This document shows, one piece after another, positions 43,842 through 54,109 of a stretch of DNA of 64,000 nucleotides. The number at the start of each line of letters is the position of its first letter. The first letter of the stretch is position 1. A program made the translations under genes and the position numbers. The notes below the pieces were generated by a model. That model did not search any database and had not been told where the DNA came from. It worked only from the letters and a program-made list of their open reading frames with translations. Source of the stretch: an uncultured Pseudomonadota bacterium (lineage in GTDB: Bacteria; Pseudomonadota; Gammaproteobacteria; Ga0077536); assembly GCA_903825645.1 (NCBI GenBank), contig CAIKBL010000051.1, positions 248,001 through 312,000 of the forward strand, written 5' to 3'.

Positions 43842-44450
43842 CTACTCTGTCGGCGGCTCTGCGTACTGGTGGATGCGCCCTTCTAGTTCGTTGAGCAGCC
43901 CCCCCATACCTTGCGCCTTCAAGATTGCATCAAAAGTATCTCGATAGTTGTCGACGATACTGATGCCTTTGATGACAACGTCATAAACGACCCACTCACC
44001 AGCATCATTCCTGAGTTTGTAATTGACGGGAATGCGGTGACCATCAGCGAGAATCTGCGTCTCTACCAGTGCCTTGTTGCCCTTAATCTGCTCTGGACCA
44101 TATTCCACGCGTTGATCCGTGTATGCCTCAAGGCTTGACCTATATCGATCTTCGACATATTGCGAGAAGAAATCGACAAATTGGTGTTTTTCAGCCCTTG
44201 TTGCGGAGTGCCATTTAGTCGCCAGTACGGTTTGCGTCATGCTTCTAAAATCGAAACGCGCATCGACGATCCGGCCTATCTGCGACCATATCTGTTCTTT
44301 TGTCAGGTGTTTTTTTTGCAAAATATGGATGATGGCGTCGACGTTTTCTCGCACCATTTGTTCCGGTCCTATTTGGGTCGCTGAAACAGTTAGCACGGGC
44401 ATTGTCAGCATCAGAGTGAGCGTAACCGACCGGGCAAGGTGCCTAAACAT
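43842..44450 (-). CDS. mlaC: MlaC/Ttg2D-family phospholipid-binding periplasmic protein
   Basis: The 202-residue secreted protein has a signal peptide (MFRHLARSVTLTLMLTMPVL, cleavage near VSA-TQ). The body is typical of MlaC: IVDARFDFRSMTQTVLATKW near 60, FVDFFSQYVEDRYRSSLEAY near 90 and YDVVIKGISIVDNYRDTFDAIL near 155. MlaC shuttles phospholipids between the outer-membrane MlaA complex and the inner-membrane MlaFEDB transporter. The other mla genes are not adjacent. The start ATG at 44450 overlaps the ileS stop by 8 bases, an odd pairing that suggests translational coupling to ileS. Confidence 0.88.
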   Translation of the reverse strand: MFRHLARSVTLTLMLTMPVLTVSATQIGPEQMVRENVDAIIHILQKKHLTKEQIWSQIGRIVDARFDFRSMTQTVLATKWHSATRAEKHQFVDFFSQYVEDRYRSSLEAYTDQRVEYGPEQIKGNKALVETQILADGHRIPVNYKLRNDAGEWVVYDVVIKGISIVDNYRDTFDAILKAQGMGGLLNELEGRIHQYAEPPTE

Positions 44451-47400
44451 TAACCACCCCAGCATCTTTTTGGAGCGTGGCGCCCGAACGAGTCAAGCCG
44501 ATTATCACTTCACCTTCGCCTATCTCAAAAGTTTCTACTGTTTCACCCTGTGCCGAGACACTAAACAGCAAGTACGCTCCCAAAACCTCGCTCAACACAT
44601 ACTGCCGGTGGCTTTCGACAGCGTCCTGAAAATCAGGACTTCCGGTAATTTCAAGGGATATCCGCTCTGTTAGTTCCAGATCGAGCCCCTTTCGCATCTG
44701 CTGAATACGATTAACCAACTCCCGGGCATAACCTTGCTTTTTAAGCGCCGGAGTGATCTCGACGTCAAGTGCCACGGTGATTCGGTCTTGCTGCGCGACA
44801 GACCAGCCGCCAACCTCTTCGCTAACGATTTCAACATCATCCAAGGACAACGAGATAACGTCGCCCTCGATTTCTATCGAACACGAGCCGGTCCGGAGAA
44901 GCACATCGATTTCGTCTACCCCGAAGGTCGCTATCCTACTGGCCGCAGCCTTCATTTTTTTTCCGAGTTTGGGACCAAGGGTCTTGAAGTTTGCCTTGGC
45001 CGATCGTGAAACCACACTGGCTGCATCTTCGATGAATTCGATTGCCCTGATATTTACCTCATCCAAGATAATCTCGCTTACCGCTTCGACTCGCTCGCGT
45101 TGTACCCCGCTCACACCAGTGACCAATAAGATTCGGCTCAACGGTTGACGAACGTTGATTCGTGCCTTATTCCGGAGCAGAAGAACTAACGACACGACCG
45201 TACGGGCAATGTCCATTCTTGCTTCAAGCTCAGCATCGATCACTGAAGCATCGTACTCTGGGAAGTCCGCCATGTGCACAGAGGGTACTTGGTTGAGACC
45301 CGTTCCTGCATTGAGCGCACGAAATAACCACTCGCCAAAGAAAGGAGCTAGTGGACTCATCATGCGGGAGATCGCCTCCAGGCATTCGTAAGTAGTCTGG
45401 TAGGCACACAGCTTGTCGTGTGAATCCGGTTCGTTGCCGTGTACCTCAGCCGACTTTTTTGCCGCCCAGAAACGAGGCCGCGAACGGCGGATATACCAGT
45501 TCGACAATTGATCGAGAAAATCTTCTATCGCGCGGGCGGCGCGGGTTGCGTCGTATTCTGCATAGGCCGTATCCGCAAGCGCCACCGTAGAGTGCAATCG
45601 GCTCAGGATCCAGCGATCTAGCTCCGTTCTATCACGGGCGTTGACGGCGGGTTCGGAAAAATTGAAGCCATCGATGTTGGCGTAACTTGCCAGGAAACGG
45701 TAGCAATTCTCTAGCGTACTGAAAAATTTATTCCGTGTTTCGGACAATCCCCGAAGGGAAAATTTCATATTGTCCCAAGGGGGCGAATTAGCCATCAAAT
45801 ACCAACGAACCACGTCAGCACCGTGCTCGCCCACCGTTTTGAAGGGATCAATCGTGTTGCCCTTCGACTTGGACATCTTTTCGCCCTTCTCGTCCAAGAT
45901 GAGTCCATTTACAACCACATTACGGAATGCCACGCTATCCATCGTCAAGGTGGCGATCGCATGGAGCGTGTAGAACCACCCGCGCGTCTGGTCAACACCC
46001 TCACAGATAAAATCTGCAGGAAAGTTTTTTTCAAAAATTTCTTTATTTTCGAACGGATAATGCCATTGTGCGAACGGCATCGCGCCAGAATCGAACCAAA
46101 CGTCCAGCACATCCGATACCCGTCTCATCGTGCCACCATCGGGCGCCGGCCAGACCAACGCGTCGACAAAGGGTCTGTGAAGATCGAGGGCGTCGCCTAC
46201 GGGCAAGTTAGTGCCGCATTTTTCGCGCAATTCTGCGACCGAACCTATCACTTCAAAATAATCAGAGCCGGGTCGATCTGAGATCCAGATGGGAAGTGGG
46301 GTCCCCCAAAACCGTTTGCGGCTAAGGGCCCAGTCAACATTATTCTCGAGCCAATTGCCAAATCGACCGTCCCGAATGGCAGGTGGTTGCCAATTGATGG
46401 TTTTGTTGAGCGCGACAAGCTTTTCCTTAACCTGCGTGGTCCGAATGAACCAACTTTCGACGGGGTAGCTCATCAGTGGCGTGCCCTTGCGCCAATCATG
46501 GGGGTAATTATGGAGATAAGAATCCTGCCGATAAAGCAACCCGCGGTTCGTCAGATCTCTATTGACTACCCGATTCGCGTCCTTAAACCAGAGCCCGGCG
46601 ACCAGCGGTGCCTCGGCTAGGAACTTCCCGTCCGGGCCGATAGGATTGAGCAATGGTAGCCCCTCGCGCTGCCCCACTTCGTAGTCCTCTGCGCCAAATG
46701 CGGGAGCGATATGGACGATTCCGGTGCCATCGCCGATCGTCACATAGTCTGCCGTCACCACACGCCATGGACTCCCTTCTGAAGGCGTATTAGAAAGTTC
46801 GTAAAGTGGTTTATACCGTGTGCCGATCAGCGTCCGACCTGAAAAACGATCGAGCACCTGATATTCGCACCGTAAACATTCAAGCCGCGCCTCCGCTAGA
46901 ACGAGCTCTTCTGCATCGCCATCCTGTTCGATCCGAACTCGGACATAGACGATGTCTGGACCGACAGCGAGTGCCACATTTGAAATCAAGGTCCATGGTG
47001 TCGTGGTCCACGCCAACAGGCTCGCGTTGCTTCCATCCTCGAGGCGAAAGCGAACGTACGCACTCGGATCCGTGATTTCTTTATAACCGAGACTCACTTC
47101 GTGCGAGGAAAGTACCGTACCAGTTCCTGGACTGTACCAGGCAATTTTGTACCCCTTGTACAGCAGCCCCCGCTCATAAATGCGTTTGATCAGCCACCAG
47201 ACCGATTCAATATAGTCGGTATGATAGGTTACATAAGGATCTTCCAGATCAACCCAGTACCCCATTTTCCGGGTTAGTGAATTCCACTCCGTCGTATAGC
47301 GATTAACACTATTTCGGCAGGCCTCATTGAACGCGGCGATACCGAATTTTTCGACTTGTTCCCGACCGTCAAGTCCAAGTTCTTTCTCAACTTCTATCTC

Positions 47401-47682
47401 GACGGGGAGTCCGTGCGTATCCCAACCGGCCTTGCGTGCCACGCTGAAGCCCTTCAGGGTTTTGTAACGACAAAACAGATCTTTGATGGTCCGACTCAGG
47501 ACGTGGTGAATACCCGGCCGACCATTCGCCGTCGGCGGGCCTTCATAAAACGTGAATATCGGTCCCTCACGCCGGTGTTCAAGGCAACGCTCGAAAATGC
47601 CTTCACGCTCCCAAAACGCGAGGATTTCCTGCTCGAGGACCGGCTGGGTAAGATTCTTAATTTCAGGAAAAGACTTCGTCAT
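44443..47682 (-). CDS. ileS: Isoleucyl-tRNA synthetase, type 2 (eukaryote-like), altered HIGH motif
   Basis: This class I synthetase has about 1,079 residues, longer than the usual type 1 enzyme of Gammaproteobacteria (about 940), and lacks its C-terminal zinc motif. TFYEGPPTANGRPGIHHVLS near 45-64 replaces the HIGH motif by GIHH (residues 57-60). KMSKS is intact at 602-606. The editing domain has LAWTTTPWTLISNVAL near 225 and VHIAPAFGAEDY near 325. The extended C-terminal region with ALDVEITPALKKQGYARELV is typical of type 2 IleRS. I use the ATG at 47682; a TTG three codons earlier is possible. Type 2 enzymes resist mupirocin, and the swapped motif has been linked to still stronger resistance. 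Confidence 0.93.
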   Translation of the reverse strand: MTKSFPEIKNLTQPVLEQEILAFWEREGIFERCLEHRREGPIFTFYEGPPTANGRPGIHHVLSRTIKDLFCRYKTLKGFSVARKAGWDTHGLPVEIEVEKELGLDGREQVEKFGIAAFNEACRNSVNRYTTEWNSLTRKMGYWVDLEDPYVTYHTDYIESVWWLIKRIYERGLLYKGYKIAWYSPGTGTVLSSHEVSLGYKEITDPSAYVRFRLEDGSNASLLAWTTTPWTLISNVALAVGPDIVYVRVRIEQDGDAEELVLAEARLECLRCEYQVLDRFSGRTLIGTRYKPLYELSNTPSEGSPWRVVTADYVTIGDGTGIVHIAPAFGAEDYEVGQREGLPLLNPIGPDGKFLAEAPLVAGLWFKDANRVVNRDLTNRGLLYRQDSYLHNYPHDWRKGTPLMSYPVESWFIRTTQVKEKLVALNKTINWQPPAIRDGRFGNWLENNVDWALSRKRFWGTPLPIWISDRPGSDYFEVIGSVAELREKCGTNLPVGDALDLHRPFVDALVWPAPDGGTMRRVSDVLDVWFDSGAMPFAQWHYPFENKEIFEKNFPADFICEGVDQTRGWFYTLHAIATLTMDSVAFRNVVVNGLILDEKGEKMSKSKGNTIDPFKTVGEHGADVVRWYLMANSPPWDNMKFSLRGLSETRNKFFSTLENCYRFLASYANIDGFNFSEPAVNARDRTELDRWILSRLHSTVALADTAYAEYDATRAARAIEDFLDQLSNWYIRRSRPRFWAAKKSAEVHGNEPDSHDKLCAYQTTYECLEAISRMMSPLAPFFGEWLFRALNAGTGLNQVPSVHMADFPEYDASVIDAELEARMDIARTVVSLVLLLRNKARINVRQPLSRILLVTGVSGVQRERVEAVSEIILDEVNIRAIEFIEDAASVVSRSAKANFKTLGPKLGKKMKAAASRIATFGVDEIDVLLRTGSCSIEIEGDVISLSLDDVEIVSEEVGGWSVAQQDRITVALDVEITPALKKQGYARELVNRIQQMRKGLDLELTERISLEITGSPDFQDAVESHRQYVLSEVLGAYLLFSVSAQGETVETFEIGEGEVIIGLTRSGATLQKDAGVVNV

Positions 47683-47851
47683 CGCGCTCAAAAAACCATA
47701 GAGGAGAGTACGCAGTATAGCCTATGCTCTTGCCCTCAGGAGACGTTCCACATGCGTTTAAGGAGGGGCTGTTACTCGCCGCGCGCCCTACCACCCGTTT
47801 GACACGGCGGGCCCGATCGGTCACTCAACGGGGAAATCAAAAGCACCGAGA

Positions 47852-47877
47852 ATTGGGCGCGTCCGTGATTGGGCGCG
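47852..47877. repeat. Pair of 10-bp direct repeats upstream of ileS
   Basis: ATTGGGCGCG occurs at 47852-47861 and again at 47868-47877, a 16-base period. It lies in the 220-base gap between the ileS start (47682) and the sufE stop. A hairpin CTCCGG-N7-CCGGAG (47882-47900) follows at once and ends 3 bases before the sufE stop on the minus strand, so it may end the cysS-sufE transcript, although no T-run is present. Confidence 0.35.
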
Positions 47878-47902
47878 CTGTCTCCGGTCGGCTTCCGGAG
47901 TC

Positions 47903-48388
47903 TTACTCGCGCGCGGGAGGTGGCGAGAGCGTACGCCCCGCCAACGCCTCGACCGCCGTCTGCCGGATCTGCTGCACCATGGCCGACAGCCCATTGCTAC
48001 GGGTCGGGGACAGGTGATCTTCGAGCTGAATGCGTTTAATGAAATCCGGAGGCGTCGCGACGATATCTGCCGGTCGTCGATCGGAATAAACCTTAACCAA
48101 CAAGGCGACGAGTCCCGCGACTATCGCAGAATCACTGGTCGCATGAATCTTCATTCGGCCCTCTTCCATCTCCGTGACGATCCAGACCTGTGACTGGCAG
48201 CCCTTCAACCGATATTTTTCATTCTTCCAGCTTTCCGGGAACGGCGACGCCTGGCGCCCCAAGTCGATGATGTATTGATAGCGGTCTGTCCAGTCATCGA
48301 GGATCCCAAAGATCTCAACGATTTCTTCCTGGGCCACTAGAAGTTCTGCGGCAGGCGTTAGTTTTATAGGGTTCGAATCAGCATTCAT
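47903..48388 (-). CDS. sufE: SufE-family sulfur acceptor protein
   Basis: The 161-residue cytoplasmic protein takes sulfur from a cysteine desulfurase for iron-sulfur assembly. The acceptor Cys64 is in YRLKGCQSQVWIV. The regions EIVEIFGILDDWTDRYQYIIDLG and SDSAIVAGLVALLVKVYSDR are family-typical, and HLSPTRSNGLSAMV is near 122. I take the ATG at 48388 (MNADSNPIKL); the frame opens ten codons earlier inside cysS. No sufS or sufBCD gene lies next to it, so its desulfurase partner is elsewhere. It follows cysS closely. Confidence 0.9.
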   Translation of the reverse strand: MNADSNPIKLTPAAELLVAQEEIVEIFGILDDWTDRYQYIIDLGRQASPFPESWKNEKYRLKGCQSQVWIVTEMEEGRMKIHATSDSAIVAGLVALLVKVYSDRRPADIVATPPDFIKRIQLEDHLSPTRSNGLSAMVQQIRQTAVEALAGRTLSPPPARE

Positions 48389-48402
48389 GAGAAATACGGC
48401 CT

Positions 48403-49776
48403 TTATTCCACTCGCCACTGAGTACCGCTGGGACCATCTTGAATCGAAATTCCAAGTGTTGCGATTTCGGCGCGAACCTTATCTGCGGTTACCCAATCCT
48501 TCTGATCGCGTGCCGCATTCCGCGCGGCTATTAGCGATTCAACAAGCGCAACATCCAAAGCACCCGCCCGGGTAGCTGAAAACCACTCGCCAGGAGGTTG
48601 CTGGAGAAGCCCCAACTCCTTACCACACGCCAGCAAGGCCCCTTTGCAGTAAGCTCTTTCAACGTTATCTGTTGCCGTATTAGCTCGCGTCGCGAGCCCC
48701 ATCAATCCAGCAAGTGCCTGCGGCGTATTCAAATCATCATCCATAGCGGCGAGAAATTCATCTGGTGCGCGTTGATCAGGTACCACAACGTCTCCCAGTC
48801 TTTGTAGCGCCCCGTAGAGTCTATCGAGCTGCGATTTCGCCTGATTGACCAAATCATCGCTCCAGTTCATCGGCTCGCGATAACGTCCCTTAATCAGCGC
48901 CAACCGAAGCGCCTCCCCCGGAAATCGCCTTAAAAGATTCTGAACGAGCAGGACATTGCCCAAGGATTTCGACATCTTTTCACTGTCGATCTCGACAAAG
49001 CCGTTATGCACCCAGTACCGACAAAAAACTTGCCCCCCGTGCGCGCAGGTACTCTGCGCAATCTCGTTTTCATGATGCGGGAATTTGAGGTCATTTCCGC
49101 CGCCATGAATATCAATCGTCAGCCCCAAATGTTGTTCGCTCATTGCTGAACATTCGAGGTGCCACCCGGGCCGTCCGTAGCTCCAGGGACTTTCCCATCC
49201 GGGTTGGTCACCAACAGAGGGCTTCCACAGGACAAAGTCCGCCGGATCCCGTTTGAACGGCGCGATCTCTACCCGTGAACCGGCAATCATTTCATCGTGC
49301 GAGCGACCGGCGAGCGCGCCGTAAGCGGCATAGGACGAAACCTGGAATAGCACATGACCTTCGGCCACATACGCATGCCCCGCCTCCAGCAATCTCTCGA
49401 TCATCCGGACCATGGCTGGAATATGTTCCGTCGCTCGCGGCTCTATGACGGGTGGTAGGACGCCCAGCGCGGCCACGTCGCGATGATAAATTTCGGTATA
49501 CCTAGCCGAGATCACGGCTATCGATACCCCTTCCTGACGAGCCGCTAAGTTGATTTTGTCATCGACATCCGTGATGTTCCGCGCGTATACGACGTTGGGA
49601 TAATGGCGCCGTAAAACCCGATACAAGACATCATAAACCACCGCAGCGCGGGCATTTCCGATATGAGGGGGGTTATAGACGGTCGGGCCACACGCGTACA
49701 TGGTGACCCGCACGGGATCGAGCGGAATAAATTCCTCTTTGCGACGGGTGAGCGAGTTGTGTAGGAAAAGCGACAT
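48403..49776 (-). CDS. cysS: Cysteinyl-tRNA synthetase
   Basis: The 457-residue class I synthetase charges tRNA-Cys. The zinc-binding Cys29 sits in MYACGPTVYN, followed by the HIGH-type motif PPHIGNAR. GRPGWHLECSAMSEQHLG near 205 supplies further zinc ligands, and DSEKMSKSLGN near 265 is the KMSKS loop. Length matches the family (about 460). The start ATG at 49776 begins MSLFLHNSLTRRKEEFIP. It leads the minus-strand pair with sufE, both linked to cysteine sulfur, which may be functional or accidental. Confidence 0.95.
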   Translation of the reverse strand: MSLFLHNSLTRRKEEFIPLDPVRVTMYACGPTVYNPPHIGNARAAVVYDVLYRVLRRHYPNVVYARNITDVDDKINLAARQEGVSIAVISARYTEIYHRDVAALGVLPPVIEPRATEHIPAMVRMIERLLEAGHAYVAEGHVLFQVSSYAAYGALAGRSHDEMIAGSRVEIAPFKRDPADFVLWKPSVGDQPGWESPWSYGRPGWHLECSAMSEQHLGLTIDIHGGGNDLKFPHHENEIAQSTCAHGGQVFCRYWVHNGFVEIDSEKMSKSLGNVLLVQNLLRRFPGEALRLALIKGRYREPMNWSDDLVNQAKSQLDRLYGALQRLGDVVVPDQRAPDEFLAAMDDDLNTPQALAGLMGLATRANTATDNVERAYCKGALLACGKELGLLQQPPGEWFSATRAGALDVALVESLIAARNAARDQKDWVTADKVRAEIATLGISIQDGPSGTQWRVE

Positions 49777-49985
49777 CTTGGCTGTTCACGAAGATCGGCG
49801 GGTCACGATTGTACCCGGAAACGACAAGATGAGTGCCACGTCGCGACAATCTTCCTTCGCCCAAGCCTTTGGCTAAAGGGCCGCCCTCCTTTGCGGACGC
49901 GCGAGCCCTTTGCTCCGATCAACCAAACAGCACGAAGGCGTCACTACCCATCCTGGCGCCGACCGGCCGAAGACAATGCCGCGTT

Positions 49986-51176
49986 CTAAGCGACGGCAGC
50001 CTTTAGCACGTCAACCAAATCTGTCCGCTCCCAAGAAAAGCCGCCATCGGCATCCGGGGTTCGACCAAAATGACCATAGGCGGCCGTTCGCGCATAAATG
50101 GCCCGGTTTAGCCCGAGATGTAACCTGATACCTCGTGGCGTCAGGTTCATGACATTCATCAGCGTTGATTCTAGTTTCGCCGCATCAACGCGGCCGGTCC
50201 CGTGTAGATCGACATACAGGGAAAGCGGCTTTGCCACGCCAATGGCATAGGACAACTGAATCGTGCAGCGCTCCGCCAAACCAGCGGCCACCACATTCTT
50301 CGCAAGGTAACGCGCCGCATAGGCGGCTGAACGATCGACCTTGGAGGGGTCTTTACCCGAAAAAGCACCACCACCATGAGGTGCGGCGCCACCATAAGTA
50401 TCGACGATAATTTTCCTTCCGGTCAGCCCGCAGTCACCGTCAGGACCACCGATCACAAAAGCGCCGGTGGGATTCACGTGCCAGACGGTATCCTTACTAA
50501 TCCAGCCTTCCGGTAGAGCTTGTCGAACGTACGGCTCTACTATCGAGCGGACGTCGTGAGAAGTCATCTTTTCGTCCAGATGCTGGGTCGAAACGACTAT
50601 CTGGGTTGCCGCCACCGGCTTACCGTTTTCGTAACGGACCGTCACCTGGCTCTTCGCATCCGGTCCGAGTAGCTGGGTTCCACCTGTCTTACGCGCCGTG
50701 GCCATCAATTGCAGAATACGATGCGCATAATAGAGTGGCGCAGGCATCAGATCTGCGGTTTCCGTGCAGGCATAACCGAACATGATGCCTTGGTCGCCGG
50801 CGCCTTCGTCTTTGTCGTTACCGGCATCGACACCCTGCGCGATGTCCGAAGACTGCGCATGGAGCAGGACCTCGATGCGAGCGCGTTCCCAATGGAAACC
50901 TTCTTGCTCGTAACCGATGTCTTTGATCGCCAGACGCGCCAAATGGCTGACTAAATCAGGGGTGACCGTATTCGGGCCGCGCGTCTCGCCGGCAATAACG
51001 ACCCTATTGGTCGTCGCCAACGTCTCGCAAGCCACCCGGACCTGCCCTGGATCGACACCGGCGAGCGCAGCTTCGCGAAAAAAAGCATCCACTACTTCAT
51101 CGGAAATGCGGTCACAGACCTTGTCAGGATGTCCTTCTGACACTGATTCACTGGTAAAAAAATGAGACGCTCGCAC
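49986..51176 (-). CDS. metK: S-adenosylmethionine synthetase
   Basis: The enzyme of 396 residues makes SAM from ATP and methionine. [20 protein letters not shown] opens the protein, with [19 protein letters not shown] near 105 and [23 protein letters not shown] near 260, the two classical MetK signatures. I choose the GTG at 51176: GGAGG lies five bases upstream and the product [12 protein letters not shown] starts like other MetK proteins. An ATG at 51188 and a TTG at 51224 are in frame but lack a ribosome site. The 148-base leader contains a GCCGTT-GAG-AACGGC palindrome. No known SAM riboswitch pattern is evident to me. Confidence 0.95.
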   Translation of the reverse strand: MRASHFFTSESVSEGHPDKVCDRISDEVVDAFFREAALAGVDPGQVRVACETLATTNRVVIAGETRGPNTVTPDLVSHLARLAIKDIGYEQEGFHWERARIEVLLHAQSSDIAQGVDAGNDKDEGAGDQGIMFGYACTETADLMPAPLYYAHRILQLMATARKTGGTQLLGPDAKSQVTVRYENGKPVAATQIVVSTQHLDEKMTSHDVRSIVEPYVRQALPEGWISKDTVWHVNPTGAFVIGGPDGDCGLTGRKIIVDTYGGAAPHGGGAFSGKDPSKVDRSAAYAARYLAKNVVAAGLAERCTIQLSYAIGVAKPLSLYVDLHGTGRVDAAKLESTLMNVMNLTPRGIRLHLGLNRAIYARTAAYGHFGRTPDADGGFSWERTDLVDVLKAAVA

Positions 51177-51225
51177 GCATTCCTCCATTGAGTTGTGATA
51201 AGGCAAAGCTTTCCCTGTTCGCAAC

Positions 51226-51240
51226 GCCGTTGAGAACGGC
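51226..51240. repeat. 6-bp inverted repeat in metK leader
   Basis: GCCGTT-GAG-AACGGC is a perfect inverted repeat with a three-base loop, about 50 bases before the metK start on the minus strand. It could be a leader hairpin or an operator for methionine regulation, but it does not match the MetJ metbox pattern (AGACGTCT-like). Confidence 0.3.
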
Positions 51241-51324
51241 GCGACCGGCCGCCAATAACCCCACGATTATGCCGTAGTTTCCATCAGGATGCTCGCACCC
51301 ATGATGGCCTCTCGCATGCCTGCT

Positions 51325-52323
51325 TCAGGCAACCAACAAAACGATTTTGCCCATATGAGTACTTGATTCCATGAGGGCGTGCGCGGCGCTCGCCTCATTG
51401 AGCGGGAAGGTCCGAAATACCTGCGACTTGCAACTTCCCTGCTCGATCAGTGGCCACACCCGATGCTCCACGCGCTGTGCAATCGCGGCCTTCTGCTGTA
51501 CCGATTGGGGACGGAGCGTAGAGCCGGTCATGACAAGTCGTTTGGTCAACAAGGGGCCGAAGTTCACTTCGGCTTTGGGGCCTTTCAGGAACGCAATCAT
51601 GGAATATCGCCCATCGGCCGCCAGCAGGCCCAGGTTTTTCTCAATATAAGACCCGGCCACCATATCCAGAATCACGTCGACGCCACGCCCGCCGGTAATC
51701 TCTCGAGCGATCTCAGCCCAATCCCCTTCCCGGTAGTTAATCGCATGGTCGGCACCCAAGCCGAGACAATAGTGGCGTTTATCTTCATTCCCGACGGTGG
51801 TGATGACACGGGCACCGGCCGCTTTGGCGAGCTGAATGGCGGTCGTACCAATGCCGCTACTACCGCCGTGGATAAGACAGGTCTCACCAGAAACGAGACC
51901 TGCACGCGTAAACAAATTGTAGTCGACCGTGAAAGTGGTCTCGGGAAGGCTGGCAGCCTCAGCGGCGGTGCAGCGGCTTGGCCACGGCAGACAATGGCTG
52001 CCGTGCGCGCGACAATACTCGGCATATCCCCCGCCATGTGTTAGCGCTACGATTCGGTCACCCACATGCCAACGAGGAGTATCGGGGCCGAGCGCAACTA
52101 CCTCCCCTGCTATCTCGAGGCCCGGATACGGGCTCGCATCCGCCGGCACCGCATAATGCCCAGTTCGCTGTAGGCAATCCGGCCGATTCACTCCCGCGGC
52201 GTGTACCCGAATGAGCACTTCCCCGGCACGTGGATGCGGAACGTCGGTCTGCGTGCTACGCAGTACTTCCGGGCCACCCGGCGCGGTGATTTCGACTGCG
52301 GTCATTTGCGATGGAATATTCAT
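51325..52323 (-). CDS. NAD(P)H quinone oxidoreductase, PIG3-like MDR family
   Basis: The 332-residue zinc-independent medium-chain reductase has an N-terminal GroES-like domain (RPDCLQRTGHYAVPADASPYPGLEIAGEV) and a Rossmann domain with IHGGSSGIGTTAIQLAKAAGARVITTVGN near 150. The zinc ligands of alcohol dehydrogenases are missing, as in quinone oxidoreductases. It most resembles the PIG3/TP53I3 group of NADPH-dependent quinone reductases. It is divergent from trxB across 128 bases, which suggests shared redox regulation but is not proof. An internal ATG at codon 7 is an alternative start. Confidence 0.88.
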   Translation of the reverse strand: MNIPSQMTAVEITAPGGPEVLRSTQTDVPHPRAGEVLIRVHAAGVNRPDCLQRTGHYAVPADASPYPGLEIAGEVVALGPDTPRWHVGDRIVALTHGGGYAEYCRAHGSHCLPWPSRCTAAEAASLPETTFTVDYNLFTRAGLVSGETCLIHGGSSGIGTTAIQLAKAAGARVITTVGNEDKRHYCLGLGADHAINYREGDWAEIAREITGGRGVDVILDMVAGSYIEKNLGLLAADGRYSMIAFLKGPKAEVNFGPLLTKRLVMTGSTLRPQSVQQKAAIAQRVEHRVWPLIEQGSCKSQVFRTFPLNEASAAHALMESSTHMGKIVLLVA

Positions 52324-52406
52324 TCTGTCTGCCTCCGGGCTGCATGGGACACGCCGGACCCGGTACTGTGCCCATAAAATTTTTTCGAAACCGTCACGTG
52401 AGCTGA

Positions 52407-53405
<999 letters not shown>

Positions 53406-53453
53406 GGCAAGGGACAAAAGACGACGCTGCGTAAAGCAGGTAAGCCTCACCCG

Positions 53454-54050
53454 TCAAATGATCGCATATCGCAAGCTCAGGGCTCGATAGATTTCTTCGC
53501 GAAAATTGGCGGCGTCAGCGTCCAACGCGGACAGGATCTCGACCAAGTGAACATTGTCTTCGCGGCCCTGCCAGTTCTTTCGGTAAGTCCCTTCCCTGTA
53601 ACCATGGTCCTGCCGGAAAACATTCAGGACGTTCTTACCGATATAAGCCCTATAGAGATCATCGAAGCTCTGCCCGAGGTGCGACAACAGCGCGGGCACG
53701 ATGGAAATCAATATATCCTGGCTGGTTAGGGCATGCCGCGCGAGCGATTCGACATCCTCAAGGAATCCACGGGACGGTAGCGGGGACATCCACTCCTCGA
53801 CAATGACCGCCGCAGACACGGCGTGATCTCGATCAGCTCTGATCCGAAGACTCAACCCGAAATGCCAGACATCCACAATCTCGAGCATCGCCTGCTCGAG
53901 ATCCTGGGTGGACGCCTTCCACCACTTCCAGCCCCCATAGTGGTCCATCAATTCGGCGCATTCAATCCAGATAGCGCGAGCCCACGCCCGCTCTCGCCGC
54001 TGCCAATCCGGGTCGACTCGCGAATTCATTTCGTCCTGAAGCGCCAGCAT
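53454..54050 (-). CDS. Dimeric all-alpha dUTPase (dUTPase_2 family)
   Basis: The 198-residue protein starts MLALQDEMNSRVDPDWQRRE, the standard opening of the dimeric dUTPase family; a TTG 11 codons earlier is less likely. The metal-binding helices show IWIECAELMDHYGGWKWWK near 31-49 and LEQAMLEIVDVWHFGLSLRI near 55, followed later by FRQDHGYREGTYRKNW near 148. It would hydrolyse dUTP (and possibly dUDP) to dUMP, preventing uracil entry into DNA. This fold is unrelated to the usual trimeric Dut. It converges with trxB. Confidence 0.88.
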   Translation of the reverse strand: MLALQDEMNSRVDPDWQRRERAWARAIWIECAELMDHYGGWKWWKASTQDLEQAMLEIVDVWHFGLSLRIRADRDHAVSAAVIVEEWMSPLPSRGFLEDVESLARHALTSQDILISIVPALLSHLGQSFDDLYRAYIGKNVLNVFRQDHGYREGTYRKNWQGREDNVHLVEILSALDADAANFREEIYRALSLRYAII

Positions 54051-54109
54051 GGCGCTCGTTTTGGCGACTACATCAACGCTCAAGGCACATCAATCCAAAT
54101 TCACTCAAT

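Noticed and set aside
47754-47804. 16-codon plus-strand frame with AGGAG in front, divergent from ileS
   Set aside because: The ribosome site is good, but it is antisense to the direction of both neighbours, very short and not a recognisable leader peptide.
51177-51324. SAM riboswitch or MetJ site upstream of metK
   Set aside because: Only one short palindrome is visible; no known riboswitch core or tandem metbox could be recognised by eye.
51379-52044. 221-codon plus-strand reading frame
   Set aside because: Antisense shadow of the quinone oxidoreductase gene; the product has low-quality composition and no motif.
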